Position numbers and translations under genes: made by a program. A DNA stretch of 61,535 nt from a virus: positions 1 to 61,535 of IMG/VR virus record IMGVR_UViG_3300035182_000178; one strand, given 5' to 3'. The notes beneath the pieces were generated by a model. The model saw only the letters and a list, made by a program, of their open reading frames with translations, was not told the origin of the DNA and did not search any database. Shown here in pieces: positions 30,414-40,297 of the stretch. The stretch's first letter is position 1. Each line of letters opens with the position of its first letter.

Positions 30414-32080
30414 TTTTTACCTCCATACAACTTGTTCGCGAGAAGAGTCTTGGCAACACCGTTCGTCACACCAGAAAGCGGACCACTGTTTAGACCAAGG
30501 CCATTACTGATCGCATTAGCTGCGATCCCAGATGCAGAATTCAAAGCGCCTAGCTTCATCCCGTTTGTGAAGTTCCCACCTCGTGCAAGGCTACTGAGAC
30601 CACCGGCGAGGCTATTATAGCCCAAACTCGTAGCTGCCTTACCGAGTGAACCGAAATCACTTGCAAAATTACCTGCGAGATTTCCGCCGTATGTCCCAAG
30701 ACCTGACATCAACGCTGAAGTCAGAATCTGATTACCGTCTTGTCCACGGGCAGCAGCTACAGCAGCACTCAGTAATGCCTGGTTGGCCGCAGCATTGGCT
30801 GCATTACTACCGAGGCTTACGCCAGTACCCGCCACGCTGCCGGTAGGCACATTGCTACTTGCATACGAAGCTAGGCCGTTGATAGCGTTACGCCCAACCG
30901 CGTTCCAGTCGCCTGTAGAAGCGTTCTGCGCTGCCATGAGGATAGACCCCCACGGGACACCTCCTGAGAAAACAGCTCCCAGAATGTTGCCGACAGGCTC
31001 GCCTATCTTACTGACCATGTCTAGGCGATTATCGAATCCAGCATTTTTGGCGTCTGTGTTCGTCACAAAATTTCCGATAGGGTCGTACTTTTCAGTGAGG
31101 TTATTCAGGAAACCCAGAATGCCGCCACCGCTCTTTCGTTCGGCGAACTGACTATTATTACGCTCAGGAGTCCAACTCAAGTTAGTCTTACTTGGATCAA
31201 ACACGAGCCCGTCTTGACCATTGTAGTTGTATCCGTACAAACCTTCCGTAGACGCAGGAGAGTACCAAGTGTTCGCAGTACCGGAGCGTGTCGCGTCGAA
31301 GTTACTTTTTGGAATGAAGTAGTACGGTGTCCCCTTCACACGCTGCGTTTCGTGCGCATAACCCCAAGGATCAGAATAGTACGTGTGTCCAGCCACCACG
31401 CCACGTGGATCTTGGAACCCGTTACCACCTCCTGGCTGGAGAATAGCTGGGAGAGCACCGATGACCTTGACGCCGTTGATGTCTTGACCAACATCAGGTA
31501 GTGCGTCGTACACGCCGCTCAATGCGTCTTTGTCGTAAAAATTGGTACCCTTGGCACTAGCCAGTTTATCAACTGACATATTGGCACGTTTGAATAAGTC
31601 CTGAGCCTCAGTGTCGGTCAAGGCGCCGTAACGACTAAGTGTTTCGCCCAGTTTCGTTTTGTCGTAGAAATTCAGGCCTTTATTTTGTCCGATAGAAGTC
31701 AGACCGCCGAGTAAGGGTGACAGAGAAGAAACTGTGTCTGTGTCAAGAGCGGATAGACCAGACGCCAGTTTATCCATGTCACCTGCCTTGAAATACAACT
31801 TGTTCCCAAGACCAGAAGTGTCCTTCATGTAGCTTGACCCGAGCCCAACAGTGGAAGCTGCGGCCTTGTCCTTGAAGTAGTCGTACATACCACCGAGATC
31901 ATTCTTGTCGAATGTCTGGTATCCATTCAAAGCTGTCTTTATTGCATCGTAGTCTCCAGAAGCTGTTGCACGACTATAGCTGTTCAGTGGTACGTTGTAC
32001 GTCAGCTTATTGTCACCGAGCAAAGGAGACAGCTTTTCCAACACGGCTGTCTGCTGCGGATTGAAATTTGTGATTGCCAT
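30410..32080 (-). CDS. Large virion protein, putative ejection protein
   Basis: 556 residues. The first half contains repeated motifs of about 35-60 residues around (K)GLNFYDKTKLGETLSRYGAL, TNFYDKDALSGVYDAL and similar, suggesting internal duplication. The C-terminal 180 residues are Gly/Ala/Ser-rich (SLGSNAANAAANQALLSAAV), as in membrane-active ejection proteins. Confidence 0.5.
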   Translation of the reverse strand: MAITNFNPQQTAVLEKLSPLLGDNKLTYNVPLNSYSRATASGDYDAIKTALNGYQTFDKNDLGGMYDYFKDKAAASTVGLGSSYMKDTSGLGNKLYFKAGDMDKLASGLSALDTDTVSSLSPLLGGLTSIGQNKGLNFYDKTKLGETLSRYGALTDTEAQDLFKRANMSVDKLASAKGTNFYDKDALSGVYDALPDVGQDINGVKVIGALPAILQPGGGNGFQDPRGVVAGHTYYSDPWGYAHETQRVKGTPYYFIPKSNFDATRSGTANTWYSPASTEGLYGYNYNGQDGLVFDPSKTNLSWTPERNNSQFAERKSGGGILGFLNNLTEKYDPIGNFVTNTDAKNAGFDNRLDMVSKIGEPVGNILGAVFSGGVPWGSILMAAQNASTGDWNAVGRNAINGLASYASSNVPTGSVAGTGVSLGSNAANAAANQALLSAAVAAARGQDGNQILTSALMSGLGTYGGNLAGNFASDFGSLGKAATSLGYNSLAGGLSSLARGGNFTNGMKLGALNSASGIAANAISNGLGLNSGPLSGVTNGVAKTLLANKLYGGKN

Positions 32081-33816
32081 TATGATCTCACATCACCGGG
32101 TTCGAGGTGCAGAAGTGTGCGTCCGCCTTCGTAATTACCGTCAAGACTGTTGCTCGTAATACGTAAACGAATCAGTCTACGCTGTTCGCGCATGTCAACT
32201 TTTTCTGTGGCTCTGCTAAACACGTAATCGTCGCTGATCTTATCTACACCGTTAGGGAATTCTCTTCCGATGACGTTAAGTGTCAAATCGCCTACCTGAT
32301 TAAAGTCGGGCTCAACTCTGACCAGTCGCGTGAAACGGTTAAGACCTTCCTGCTGATTAGGCTGTGCGCCGCCAGTAGGAAACCCAAAATCAGCAGTTTC
32401 AAAGAAACTCATGATCGCCGTTTCTTCTTCTCCGACTATTTTGTTGTACCCTTTTTCGTGCACATAGGCGGAGTAGTTAAGAGTAACGTCTGTACAAGTA
32501 CCGACACCACCAGATGTCAAATTAGACAACCCTTCACCAATAGTCGGTGTCTGAGTATTGTCATGCAACACGCAACGAAAAATGTTACTGCCGAACGTTT
32601 CGGCTAATGTGAACGACACCTTGGACGTCACACCAACGATATTATCACCAACAGAGAATGTCCCTGAACCAACGGTCAGAGTTACTGTCGCGTATGTCTT
32701 GTCGGACTCAGAATCTATCATCACAGGTTTTGTGAAAACCTGAGAGTAGAATCCGGCTGCACGAGGATTTGCGTTGTCATACCAGCATTTTTCACGAACA
32801 TTGTATATGACACAATGGGTGCATTCCGTGGCATCACCGAACGGGAAATACCAGTGGATTTCTCCGAAGCGCGGTACTTTCATAGCCCATACTTTTTGAC
32901 GTTGTTCGTAATTCAGGTTATCGAAGAACCAGTTCTGATTACTGTTGTTGGCTAGTTCTTGTACACGACCACTAGAATACACCAAGAAACGATCTACACC
33001 AGCCCAGAAATAGTCTCCGTCGTATTCTATCACTGAATTCTGCGACAGAATAGACGTCTGGGAAGAGATGGTTGTGAAACGGAAGATTGCACTACCTCCG
33101 ACCCACTGCATAGCGATCAATGAGTCAAGTGACCACAACAAAGCGGCTGGGCCACTAGAAGATCTGATCGGGAGACCTTTGACAACTTTTGCACCAGTTA
33201 CTCGATCAAAACCAGCATCCCCTGAACTCAACGTCTGCGGCTGATTAACATCAGACCAACCTACGAGACCATCTGAGCCAAAGTAAACGAGATAAGGATC
33301 AATACAAACAACCCCGCCGCTAACGGAAAGACCAGTGATCGGAACAAATTGCGACGTTTGATCTGCGAGCCCATAATACACCTGTTTCGTAGTTTCGTCG
33401 TCGATATTGACGAGCGCATTCGTGGCAACAGCAACAACAATTGTACCCTTGCTCCCGGCAGCGTCGTCATACATTGTATCAACAGACCAAATATGGTCAG
33501 GATTAACTGTAAATCCCGCCGGAGTACGATCTACGACGTAACCACCGAGGCCGTTCTTATCCATCGAAACCATCTCGATGAAACCAGAAGAAAATGCGTA
33601 CAGATTATTCATCAAGCCTCTAGACCACACCAGTGTCTGACGAACGGGGCCACGGAGACGACCAGTGATCTGCTGGAAACCTCCCATTTTACGAGGGCGA
33701 CCACGTTGAAAACGCACCCATTGTCCGTCACAAAAGACATCGGAATCCAGATTCGTACCGTCACGCTGGATTCCGGGCTTTGAGACTAATTGAAAGAGTT
33801 CTTTGATTTCAGCCAC
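32080..33816 (-). CDS. Tail hub/head-completion protein (P22 gp10-like candidate)
   Basis: 578 residues from GTG 33816, just after the previous stop; a TTG at 33828 is the alternative. Near residue 25 it has DGQWVRFQRGRPRKMGGFQQ, a segment seen at the start of many podoviral hub or packaged-DNA-stabilising proteins. The rest is repetitive beta structure with Trp-rich segments. Following the fibre and adaptor genes, it probably caps the portal/tail axis. Confidence 0.55.
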   Translation of the reverse strand: MAEIKELFQLVSKPGIQRDGTNLDSDVFCDGQWVRFQRGRPRKMGGFQQITGRLRGPVRQTLVWSRGLMNNLYAFSSGFIEMVSMDKNGLGGYVVDRTPAGFTVNPDHIWSVDTMYDDAAGSKGTIVVAVATNALVNIDDETTKQVYYGLADQTSQFVPITGLSVSGGVVCIDPYLVYFGSDGLVGWSDVNQPQTLSSGDAGFDRVTGAKVVKGLPIRSSSGPAALLWSLDSLIAMQWVGGSAIFRFTTISSQTSILSQNSVIEYDGDYFWAGVDRFLVYSSGRVQELANNSNQNWFFDNLNYEQRQKVWAMKVPRFGEIHWYFPFGDATECTHCVIYNVREKCWYDNANPRAAGFYSQVFTKPVMIDSESDKTYATVTLTVGSGTFSVGDNIVGVTSKVSFTLAETFGSNIFRCVLHDNTQTPTIGEGLSNLTSGGVGTCTDVTLNYSAYVHEKGYNKIVGEEETAIMSFFETADFGFPTGGAQPNQQEGLNRFTRLVRVEPDFNQVGDLTLNVIGREFPNGVDKISDDYVFSRATEKVDMREQRRLIRLRITSNSLDGNYEGGRTLLHLEPGDVRS

Positions 33817-33817
33817 A

Positions 33818-34141
33818 TCACACCCCAATGAAGCCGATGCCTTTCAGTGCCTTCAGACGAAGAGGAGCATAGCTGGAAGAAATAACTACTGACGCTGCAC
33901 CGTTGATGGTCTCTCCAGACTGCGGTGTTATGGTGACGTTGTTTGCGCCGAGTGTCCGAATAATTATAACACGCTTACCGCCCGATGCAAATGGTAAGGT
34001 GAGACTCACTGCACCGGAGGTAGCGTCTACCAGAACAATGTCGTCATTCTTGTTGATACCACCTGAAGTAGACACATTACGAACTCTCTCAAGGTCGTCT
34101 AGCAAGTGTCTGTCATCAGATGTCAATCCCGCGTCGCTCAT
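33818..34141 (-). CDS. Small beta-rich virion protein related to fibre modules
   Basis: 107 residues from 34141 (ATGA overlap with the previous gene). The second half (AVSLTLPFASGGKRVIII...NNVTITPQSGETINGAASV) is the same kind of beta module as in the N-terminal third of the long tail fibre (ITLSLTAV...GTATIDPNGSEQIDG). Likely an accessory fibre or hub protein. Confidence 0.6.
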   Translation of the reverse strand: MSDAGLTSDDRHLLDDLERVRNVSTSGGINKNDDIVLVDATSGAVSLTLPFASGGKRVIIIRTLGANNVTITPQSGETINGAASVVISSSYAPLRLKALKGIGFIGV

Positions 34142-34668
34142 ATTTTTGTCTTCAACCGAAATGACGACGTAAATTTTGCCCGTCCGTACTTTGCTCCCGG
34201 CAAGTTCCAGCCGATAAACAAGTCGATGAAGCGTGTCTTGGTGATCCAAATTGGGCGACGGTAAAGCCAGTACCCGAAGATATTTTGCCAGTAGTATTCA
34301 CCTTCCTTGATAAAGTGCGAATCACGACACCCGAACGCACCGTAGCTGATTTTGTTACCACCGTTCCGAATCAACCAACGAGTACGGTTGATGTAAGCGT
34401 AGGGGTCCGATCCAATTAGATGCTCTTCCTTCCAGCCTGAGTCACCGCCAAGATCGTTATCGATAGTGTCAAGCCATTGAAACGGTGAGAGCAGGAATCG
34501 ACGATCATAGGTGACGAACAGTGCCGCTACCGGGGAAACGATCACACATAGAATCGAGAAGATCAGATTGATCGGAAAGAGAAAGAGCCAGAGGAGTTTT
34601 TTCATCGCTCGTGTAGGAGGTTTACGGGACAAGAACGAAGCGAGAAGGTAGATCAGGTGACGCATCAT
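34138..34668 (-). CDS. Membrane-associated phage protein of unknown function
   Basis: 176 residues with a strongly hydrophobic N-terminal region (two membrane segments between residues 4 and 53) and a soluble C-terminal part rich in Trp, Tyr and Arg (GCRDSHFIKEGEYYWQNIFG). Proteins of this shape are common beside phage structural genes and have no proven role. Confidence 0.6.
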   Translation of the reverse strand: MMRHLIYLLASFLSRKPPTRAMKKLLWLFLFPINLIFSILCVIVSPVAALFVTYDRRFLLSPFQWLDTIDNDLGGDSGWKEEHLIGSDPYAYINRTRWLIRNGGNKISYGAFGCRDSHFIKEGEYYWQNIFGYWLYRRPIWITKTRFIDLFIGWNLPGAKYGRAKFTSSFRLKTKI

Positions 34669-35129
34669 AGCGTAGAAGCATACTGGATCATTTGTGTCGT
34701 TTCGGCTTCTGTCTTGTTGATACTGGCCCCAAGGGCGATAACAAAAGGATCGTCAGACCGAAACTCAGTAGCAAACGCCCAACCGTCCTTAAGTGTTTGG
34801 TTGCTTGACGACGCCACGACATCTTCAACAACTTGCCGCAAGCCCCATGCATTTAGCGCCTTGCGAATCTGCCAAGAGGTGCAACTGAACACAACAGTCT
34901 GAGGCGCTACGTAGACTGGCAGTTGCGGGGCTACGACATCTGGAAAGTCTGCACGTGTAAAACCGAAACGTTCGATTGTGGTGTTATCCTCGACAGCGCG
35001 CCACGTTTGCGCCACGTCGTCTTTTTCCAAGCGCCACAAACTGCCTGCAAGCATCGCCATAAAAGAGGCATGCGCCGGTGTCCCAGCAATTGCGTCCAGA
35101 TCAGAGCGTGTATTAATAATCTGCATCAT
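34665..35129 (-). CDS. Putative tail fibre assembly protein/chaperone
   Basis: 154 residues directly downstream of the fibre gene. The N-terminal segment SDLDAIAGTPAHASFMAMLAG with W..VEDNTTIERFGFTRADF resembles a small family encoded next to phage tail fibres. A chaperone or fibre-attachment role is inferred from position. Confidence 0.5.
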   Translation of the reverse strand: MMQIINTRSDLDAIAGTPAHASFMAMLAGSLWRLEKDDVAQTWRAVEDNTTIERFGFTRADFPDVVAPQLPVYVAPQTVVFSCTSWQIRKALNAWGLRQVVEDVVASSSNQTLKDGWAFATEFRSDDPFVIALGASINKTEAETTQMIQYASTL

Positions 35130-35134
35130 TCATC

Positions 35135-35275
35135 TCAATTAATAATCAGGTGGTCACAGACGCCCCGCGCACCTACTGAGTTGTACGAGGCTGTAGGGGA
35201 ACTATTCCAACTAGAACAACGAGAGCCCGGCTCGGTTGAATAGCCCCAGCTACAACCAAAGGTGGCGACGTTTTC
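35135..35275 (-). other. Mtd-like variable-region sequence at the fibre 3' end
   Basis: The 3'-terminal coding stretch ends with GCGCGGGGCGTCTGTGACCA followed by CCTG, strongly G+C-biased like the IMH end of diversity-generating-retroelement variable regions. The codons corresponding to BPP-1's variable positions encode Cys, Ser, Gly, Tyr, Glu, Pro, Asn, Thr and Val. By eye I found no second copy (template repeat) in the window. Confidence 0.5.
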
Positions 35276-38152
35276 CATTTGATACGTGGAACCACGCCCG
35301 CCAGTGTTGGCTGTCCAGCCGCTGGCCGCTCCTCCGCCGAAGTTGCCGCCCCAAACCCACATACAGCCAGTGGCTTGGATGACACCCCAGCGTGAAGTAA
35401 ATTTGTTCCAGGGGTTTGTCGCCCCTGTTCCGCTCACACCAGTGGTCGGTACGTCGCTGCCACCACTGGATGTTGCCTCGGTTGTACCATAAGCCAGCGC
35501 GGCGAACTCATCATAAGTCGGAGAACGTTTACCCCAAGATTGAAGCACCTCATTGGCTTCCCACCAAGTAAGCGTAGAGTACGTCGTGCTACCGTTACCG
35601 CCGAACTTGGCAGGAATTTTCGGAGGACTTGAACCGTCCGCGATGGTCACGTTATACTTACTAGTGCCATTAGTTAGGTGATCCACGCCAAGCAGGTAGA
35701 TGTCAGCCCAAAACGAATCGGCTACAAGAACCATACCACGTGGGTCTACAGCGGCCGGGCGGAAATTCAAGTCCCAGAATGAGTAGGCATTGATTGCTGG
35801 CGTAGCGTCTCCCCCGGACATGGCCGTAGCGTTTCCGCCGGGGGCGTAGTGGAAACCACCAATCTTTCGCCAGTTGCCGGCACTAGGCGGTGAGACGAAA
35901 TCGGTAGTCGCCTGAATCGTGGCATCGTCCTTGACCCAAATCGCGTAATCAGTACCGGATGTCAGGCTAGGCATGGTGATGGTGGTGTCACTGGCAAAGG
36001 TTATAGCAGTACCACCGACGACAATCTTAGTGCCGGATTTGATTGTTGCCGCACCTGCTCCGGTCTTGGTGAAAGCTACGGTAGTCGGATCAGTCTTGTA
36101 GAACAAGGTTTCCGAAGCAAGTGCGGGAAGCTGCGCCGTAGGTACCTTACCGCTTGCGTCGAGTATAGCCATCGCAGTCCACGATGATCCGTTCCACCAT
36201 TCTATTGCATTTGTTGTGCTGTTTGCCCGAGTGTCACCGAATGAAGGAGACCCCGGTCGCTGACCCGTCGTACCGCTCGGCATATGGGCTGCTCCAGTTG
36301 CAGAGTCTTTCACAACACCTGTAGAAGGACTTAAGAAGTCAGTACCAGCGGCGGCAAGCGACCATACTCCAGCAGATACTTTCGGAATACCAGACCAAGC
36401 AGAAGAGTTCTGACCCGTACCGCCGTACACGTTTCCGATCACGGAACCGTTCCACGTAGACCCTGTACCGAGCGTTTTGTTGGTGAGCGTTTCAACTCCC
36501 GTCAAGGAAGCGAAGTCGGCGTCAGAACAAGCCGTATTAAACTGCGCCAATGTCCCTGTAAGTGTGTTACTTGTCAGGTCGAGTGTCTTATTGGTGAGCG
36601 TATGAGCGGAGGAAACAGACGGTATAGTCGTTTGTCCTAATCCGTTACCTACCAAAAGGAAAAATCCGTCGCTATCCCACTGAATATCTCCGTTGACCGT
36701 GGGAGTCGGGGATACACTTTGCTTCAGGGTCAGCGTCGGAGTGGTCAGTGTCTTATTGGTCAGTGTCTCTGTCCCCGTGAGAGAGACAAAGTTATCGTCG
36801 GAAAGTGCTGTATTAAACTGAGCTAACGTTCCTGTAAGCGTGTTGCTTGTCAGGTTGAATGTTTTATTGGTCAGTGTCTGAGTGGCTGCGATGAGGGCTA
36901 GTGTGTCCGCACTGACAGCCGGGATAGTATGCTGCTGAATAGTCGAAGGACCAATCTTCGCGGATACGACCGGCGATGTGCCGTTAAAAGTAGTCCCGGT
37001 GCTCTGGACATCAACGAGAGCACTGCCAGCGACCGCTATTCCCAGTCCTGTCCCAGACTTGAACAAGCCAGTGTTGGTCTGCGAAGAAAAGTTAAGAGAC
37101 GGAGAAGCAGCAGCGCCGTCAACGATTGATATCGTTGTCGAAGCCTGAACAGACTGTGCAGAAACAACGTTTGTTCCGTTACACAGGGCAATAATACGAG
37201 ACGATTGCGGAACAGAAACCCCTGTGCCACTTGAAGTTTTCAAGGTGATAGCCTGTGTCGTTGACAACTGACTGTCAACATAGTACACTGAAACCACAGC
37301 AGGGACATTAACTGTCACAGGGGTTGCTGGATTACCGACAAAGGTCAGAAGTTTGTTCGCCACTTCTGCACTAGAGAGCGTGAATGTGCCACCTGCGGAC
37401 ACGTCTTTGACTAGTTGACTGAATTGGTAGATCGTACTCCGACCGTAACCAACTGAATACCACTCCGCACCTGAGCAGAAAAGACCGAGGGATTCGCCGG
37501 GTTGAACAGTGATTGTACTTTGACCATCGATCTGTTCGGAGCCATTTGGATCAATCGTGGCCGTACCGCTTCCTGCGTTACGGAAGAACACAAAGAAGTC
37601 ATCACCGAGGGTTGCCACTGCGGTCAACGACAATGTGATATTACCGCCGTTGTTCACCAACAGGGAGGCGCGGTGAGAAGACGTAACCGTCGTGTTTGTG
37701 CTAATGAGAGCAACAGGGTGTGATTGATTCAGAGAAGCACCAAGAGCTTTGATACCATAACCGATCAGTTGTGCTGCGCTAACAGAAGAAGCCCCAGCTC
37801 CAAACGCGATGAAACTCCACTGCCCATTATCCGTAGTATTGTCGGATAAATAGAAGTAACCGGCTGTACCTGCTGAGACAGTACCGACCGTGTTACCACC
37901 TAGATCCTTTAATGTGACAGTATTTGCGCCGACGTTCTGGACCAAGAAATCTTCGCCTACACCAGCTTCACTTGCACTTGGGAGCGTGAGATTTGCTGCT
38001 ACACCGGAAACCTTGATGATCTTCGCAACAGAAAGACTTGCACTGTCCGAATTCCAAGGCCACTCAAAAGAAACGTCGCCGGTCAATACCAGCGACAAGT
38101 AAGTGTTCTGAGAAGGCGGCACCGTACTGGAACCGAATACGTCGTTGTACAT
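35135..38152 (-). CDS. Tail fibre with Mtd-like C-type-lectin receptor-binding tip
   Basis: 1005 residues. The N-terminus resembles a virion-attachment segment. Residues 60-440 have repeated beta modules; at 430-590 the shaft has several TLTNKT-type repeats found in many fibres; then a Ser/Gly-rich stretch. The last ~50 residues (FGCSWGY, GSR, SSW, then VGARGVCDHLII) align position by position with the variable region of BPP-1 Mtd (FGG.WN.T...GSR...W...VCDHLIL). This is the C-type-lectin fold used for receptor binding and, in BPP-1, diversified by a retroelement. No reverse transcriptase is visible here. Confidence 0.85.
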   Translation of the reverse strand: MYNDVFGSSTVPPSQNTYLSLVLTGDVSFEWPWNSDSASLSVAKIIKVSGVAANLTLPSASEAGVGEDFLVQNVGANTVTLKDLGGNTVGTVSAGTAGYFYLSDNTTDNGQWSFIAFGAGASSVSAAQLIGYGIKALGASLNQSHPVALISTNTTVTSSHRASLLVNNGGNITLSLTAVATLGDDFFVFFRNAGSGTATIDPNGSEQIDGQSTITVQPGESLGLFCSGAEWYSVGYGRSTIYQFSQLVKDVSAGGTFTLSSAEVANKLLTFVGNPATPVTVNVPAVVSVYYVDSQLSTTQAITLKTSSGTGVSVPQSSRIIALCNGTNVVSAQSVQASTTISIVDGAAASPSLNFSSQTNTGLFKSGTGLGIAVAGSALVDVQSTGTTFNGTSPVVSAKIGPSTIQQHTIPAVSADTLALIAATQTLTNKTFNLTSNTLTGTLAQFNTALSDDNFVSLTGTETLTNKTLTTPTLTLKQSVSPTPTVNGDIQWDSDGFFLLVGNGLGQTTIPSVSSAHTLTNKTLDLTSNTLTGTLAQFNTACSDADFASLTGVETLTNKTLGTGSTWNGSVIGNVYGGTGQNSSAWSGIPKVSAGVWSLAAAGTDFLSPSTGVVKDSATGAAHMPSGTTGQRPGSPSFGDTRANSTTNAIEWWNGSSWTAMAILDASGKVPTAQLPALASETLFYKTDPTTVAFTKTGAGAATIKSGTKIVVGGTAITFASDTTITMPSLTSGTDYAIWVKDDATIQATTDFVSPPSAGNWRKIGGFHYAPGGNATAMSGGDATPAINAYSFWDLNFRPAAVDPRGMVLVADSFWADIYLLGVDHLTNGTSKYNVTIADGSSPPKIPAKFGGNGSTTYSTLTWWEANEVLQSWGKRSPTYDEFAALAYGTTEATSSGGSDVPTTGVSGTGATNPWNKFTSRWGVIQATGCMWVWGGNFGGGAASGWTANTGGRGSTYQMENVATFGCSWGYSTEPGSRCSSWNSSPTASYNSVGARGVCDHLIIN

Positions 38153-38155
38153 GAA

Positions 38156-38773
38156 TCAACCTCGTACAGAAGAAGCGTTGATGAAACGTTCTTGGTCTTC
38201 CGATACGATGTTATTCAGAGCGGCCATGTAGAGACCTTGAAATTCCTGCATACGTTCGGAAGTCTTCAAGAACGGCATAGCTTCTATCAACGAAGCGTAA
38301 AGAAGAAGTTGTGGTGCATACTGCGTCAGCCAGTTTGTCTGATTGCTTTTGTCCAAAGGCTCTGGCCGCTCGTAGTATTGTAGCTCGAATTGGTACGCTT
38401 GTGCAGGTGTCGGCACAACAAAGAAATGTTCGTAGTCGTAGTCGGCGAAGTACACGGGGACGTCAATCTTGGATGGATCGGGCCAATAGGCACGACAATA
38501 TTCGTAACCGCGTAACTTCAACGTCACTCGACCTGTTGAAGTGATCAATGTGATGTTCTTTGTTTTGCGCCAGCGAACAGGTTTTTGCATCACGTTACCG
38601 TTCATGACCCCCGTTACGGTACGCAAGAGACCGAAAGATTTTTTCTCACTGGCAATACGGTTCTCCGCCATCATAATGAAACGCGGGATTTGGGAAACAA
38701 ACGGGTCATCGCTTCGCTCACAGTAAGTTTGAATATCAGTAGTGAGCGAATCATACGTCATTACTTCAGCCAT
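38156..38773 (-). CDS. Head-tail adaptor (SU10-type phage adaptor family)
   Basis: 205 residues. Conserved features: MTYDSLTTDIQTYCERSDDPF, IPRFIMMAENRI, the VPYF-like DVPVYFADYDYEHFFVVPTP block and YYERPEPL followed by NWLTQYAP and LLLYASLIEA. This pattern is typical of SU10-like adaptor proteins that join portal to tail. Located between fibre and zinc-ribbon genes. Confidence 0.75.
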   Translation of the reverse strand: MAEVMTYDSLTTDIQTYCERSDDPFVSQIPRFIMMAENRIASEKKSFGLLRTVTGVMNGNVMQKPVRWRKTKNITLITSTGRVTLKLRGYEYCRAYWPDPSKIDVPVYFADYDYEHFFVVPTPAQAYQFELQYYERPEPLDKSNQTNWLTQYAPQLLLYASLIEAMPFLKTSERMQEFQGLYMAALNNIVSEDQERFINASSVRG

Positions 38774-38775
38774 GA

Positions 38776-39003
38776 TTACACCAGTTCTTCGTCAGGGCGC
38801 GGGTGGCGCAGGGTAATAACCTCTGTCTTACGCGCAGGGAGCTTGTATGGATCTTTGTTGTCTTTGCAATCAGGACAGACGCGTAATCCAGGGAAATTTG
38901 GGTCTGGTGAGAGTGAGTCGTAATCAACTTTAAAACGACAACGGTCGCACATTGCAACAGCGACCGTGTTCCCACCTAGCTTGACCGGGCGGTAGAGAGA
39001 CAT
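38776..39003 (-). CDS. Small zinc-ribbon virion-region protein
   Basis: 75 residues with CDRC near residue 19 and CPDC near residue 43, a single zinc site. A protein with the same CDRC...CPDC layout is often found between adaptor and neck genes in podoviruses; its role is unknown. Confidence 0.7.
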   Translation of the reverse strand: MSLYRPVKLGGNTVAVAMCDRCRFKVDYDSLSPDPNFPGLRVCPDCKDNKDPYKLPARKTEVITLRHPRPDEELV

Positions 39004-39005
39004 TG

Positions 39006-39995
39006 TCAGCCTCCTGTGTATCCGCGAATATTGGGTGCGATAAATACAGGGGAACCGTCGACTTCCGAAGAGCCAGCAGTGAGTGTAAATCTGTCCGCCA
39101 TTTCTCCGATTTCTTTACGGCGAGCTGGATCAACGTTCGGTACTTCAAATGACGCACGTAAAGCGAGTTGCCAGTTCACGGCTTCAAGCCATCGTGTCGG
39201 AATCTCGATCTCGTTGGTCAAGTCCCCGATGTCTTGAATCTGTCTGTAGCGAAACAGCTTTAGGTAGTTCGTATCTTCGTTGGGCACCGGCCACAGTGAA
39301 ATGCGCGGGGCAATGAGTTTCTCGAAAAAGAAATTCAGACTCACAGAACTCTGTGATTCTTTATTCGGAAGTGCGGAATAGTCGTCGCGATTGAATGCAG
39401 ACATCGGCACTTCACGCGCAGAAGAGGCGAGCAAGATATTGTTCACAGCGACAGCCGCCGTAGAAGAAACACGGAACTGCAAAACAGAGATCACTGGATC
39501 AACTTCGAACCAGTTATAGAAACCTGTCGGTTCCAAATTTGCGACCTGCACTGTTTTCAGGTTATTCCAGCTAATGCCGTCCGTCGAGTACTCGACGAGA
39601 ATAGGTTGTGTTGGAACAGAATCTAGACGAAAAGCGTACCGAACGATCGAAGCATTCGCAGCAAGCACTGCCGTCTTAGACGTTGCATTCGAAGAGAATG
39701 AGTCTACAGCGACCAAGCTGGGTACGCAAAACAACAAGTTAAGAACGTCTGTTGTGCCGATGGGCGTATCGTAAGTCTTTTTGCCGGAGAACACTGGGAG
39801 CAGATTCTGCTCTACGCACCAAAGATTAAGCCCTTCGTTACTCAGGGATACCAGGAACATGAACAAGGATTCGCGTAACGAATCAGATATTTCTGGCGTG
39901 AGCGTTTCAGGTGCAATCCCGCAACGACGAAGCGCCTTGGACATCATCTTGTCGATGTCCATAACAGTTAGGCCGACTGTGCCGGATGTAGCCAT
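39006..39995 (-). CDS. Neck/tail accessory protein
   Basis: 329 residues. The helical N-terminus (MDIDKMMSKALRRCGI and following) and the beta-rich centre, then RWLEAVNWQLALRASFEVPN near residue 275, resemble P22 gp4-like / neck proteins of podoviruses. No lysozyme motif is seen. Position next to the adaptor supports a connector role. Confidence 0.55.
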   Translation of the reverse strand: MATSGTVGLTVMDIDKMMSKALRRCGIAPETLTPEISDSLRESLFMFLVSLSNEGLNLWCVEQNLLPVFSGKKTYDTPIGTTDVLNLLFCVPSLVAVDSFSSNATSKTAVLAANASIVRYAFRLDSVPTQPILVEYSTDGISWNNLKTVQVANLEPTGFYNWFEVDPVISVLQFRVSSTAAVAVNNILLASSAREVPMSAFNRDDYSALPNKESQSSVSLNFFFEKLIAPRISLWPVPNEDTNYLKLFRYRQIQDIGDLTNEIEIPTRWLEAVNWQLALRASFEVPNVDPARRKEIGEMADRFTLTAGSSEVDGSPVFIAPNIRGYTGG

Positions 39996-40004
39996 GAGAC
40001 CCTC

Positions 40005-40286
40005 TTAGGTGTAGAGGACGTTCACTGTCGCGGTGCCGCCGACTACGACGTAGATACCATTCTGAGCCGCCATACCGATGCCACTGAAAACTAGGTCAGC
40101 ACCCTGAGCTAGAGAGGCTTTCGCGTACAGAATGTTACCTGTGGGAGTACCTGTATCTGTGTCGTAAATGGTGATTGAACCCGAAGTGGAGTTAACTACA
40201 ATCAAGCCAAATAGACCAGCAGGTCCAGTTTTGACTTGCACCCCCGCAGTTTGGTCAACCTTCTTGTAGCCAATCTTATCAGCCAT
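40005..40286 (-). CDS. Small beta-rich virion protein
   Basis: 93 residues, alternating hydrophobic and Gly/Thr residues as in capsid decoration or spike proteins. GLFGLIVVNSTSGSITIYDT suggests a beta-sandwich. Flanked by head genes. Specific function unknown. Confidence 0.55.
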   Translation of the reverse strand: MADKIGYKKVDQTAGVQVKTGPAGLFGLIVVNSTSGSITIYDTDTGTPTGNILYAKASLAQGADLVFSGIGMAAQNGIYVVVGGTATVNVLYT

Positions 40287-40297
40287 GATAACCTCAA

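Noticed and set aside
34665-35129. DGR accessory or reverse transcriptase gene after the Mtd-like fibre
   Set aside because: The 154-residue product has no YxDD or RT motifs and matches a fibre-adjacent assembly-protein pattern. The next two genes are a membrane protein and a beta-module protein.
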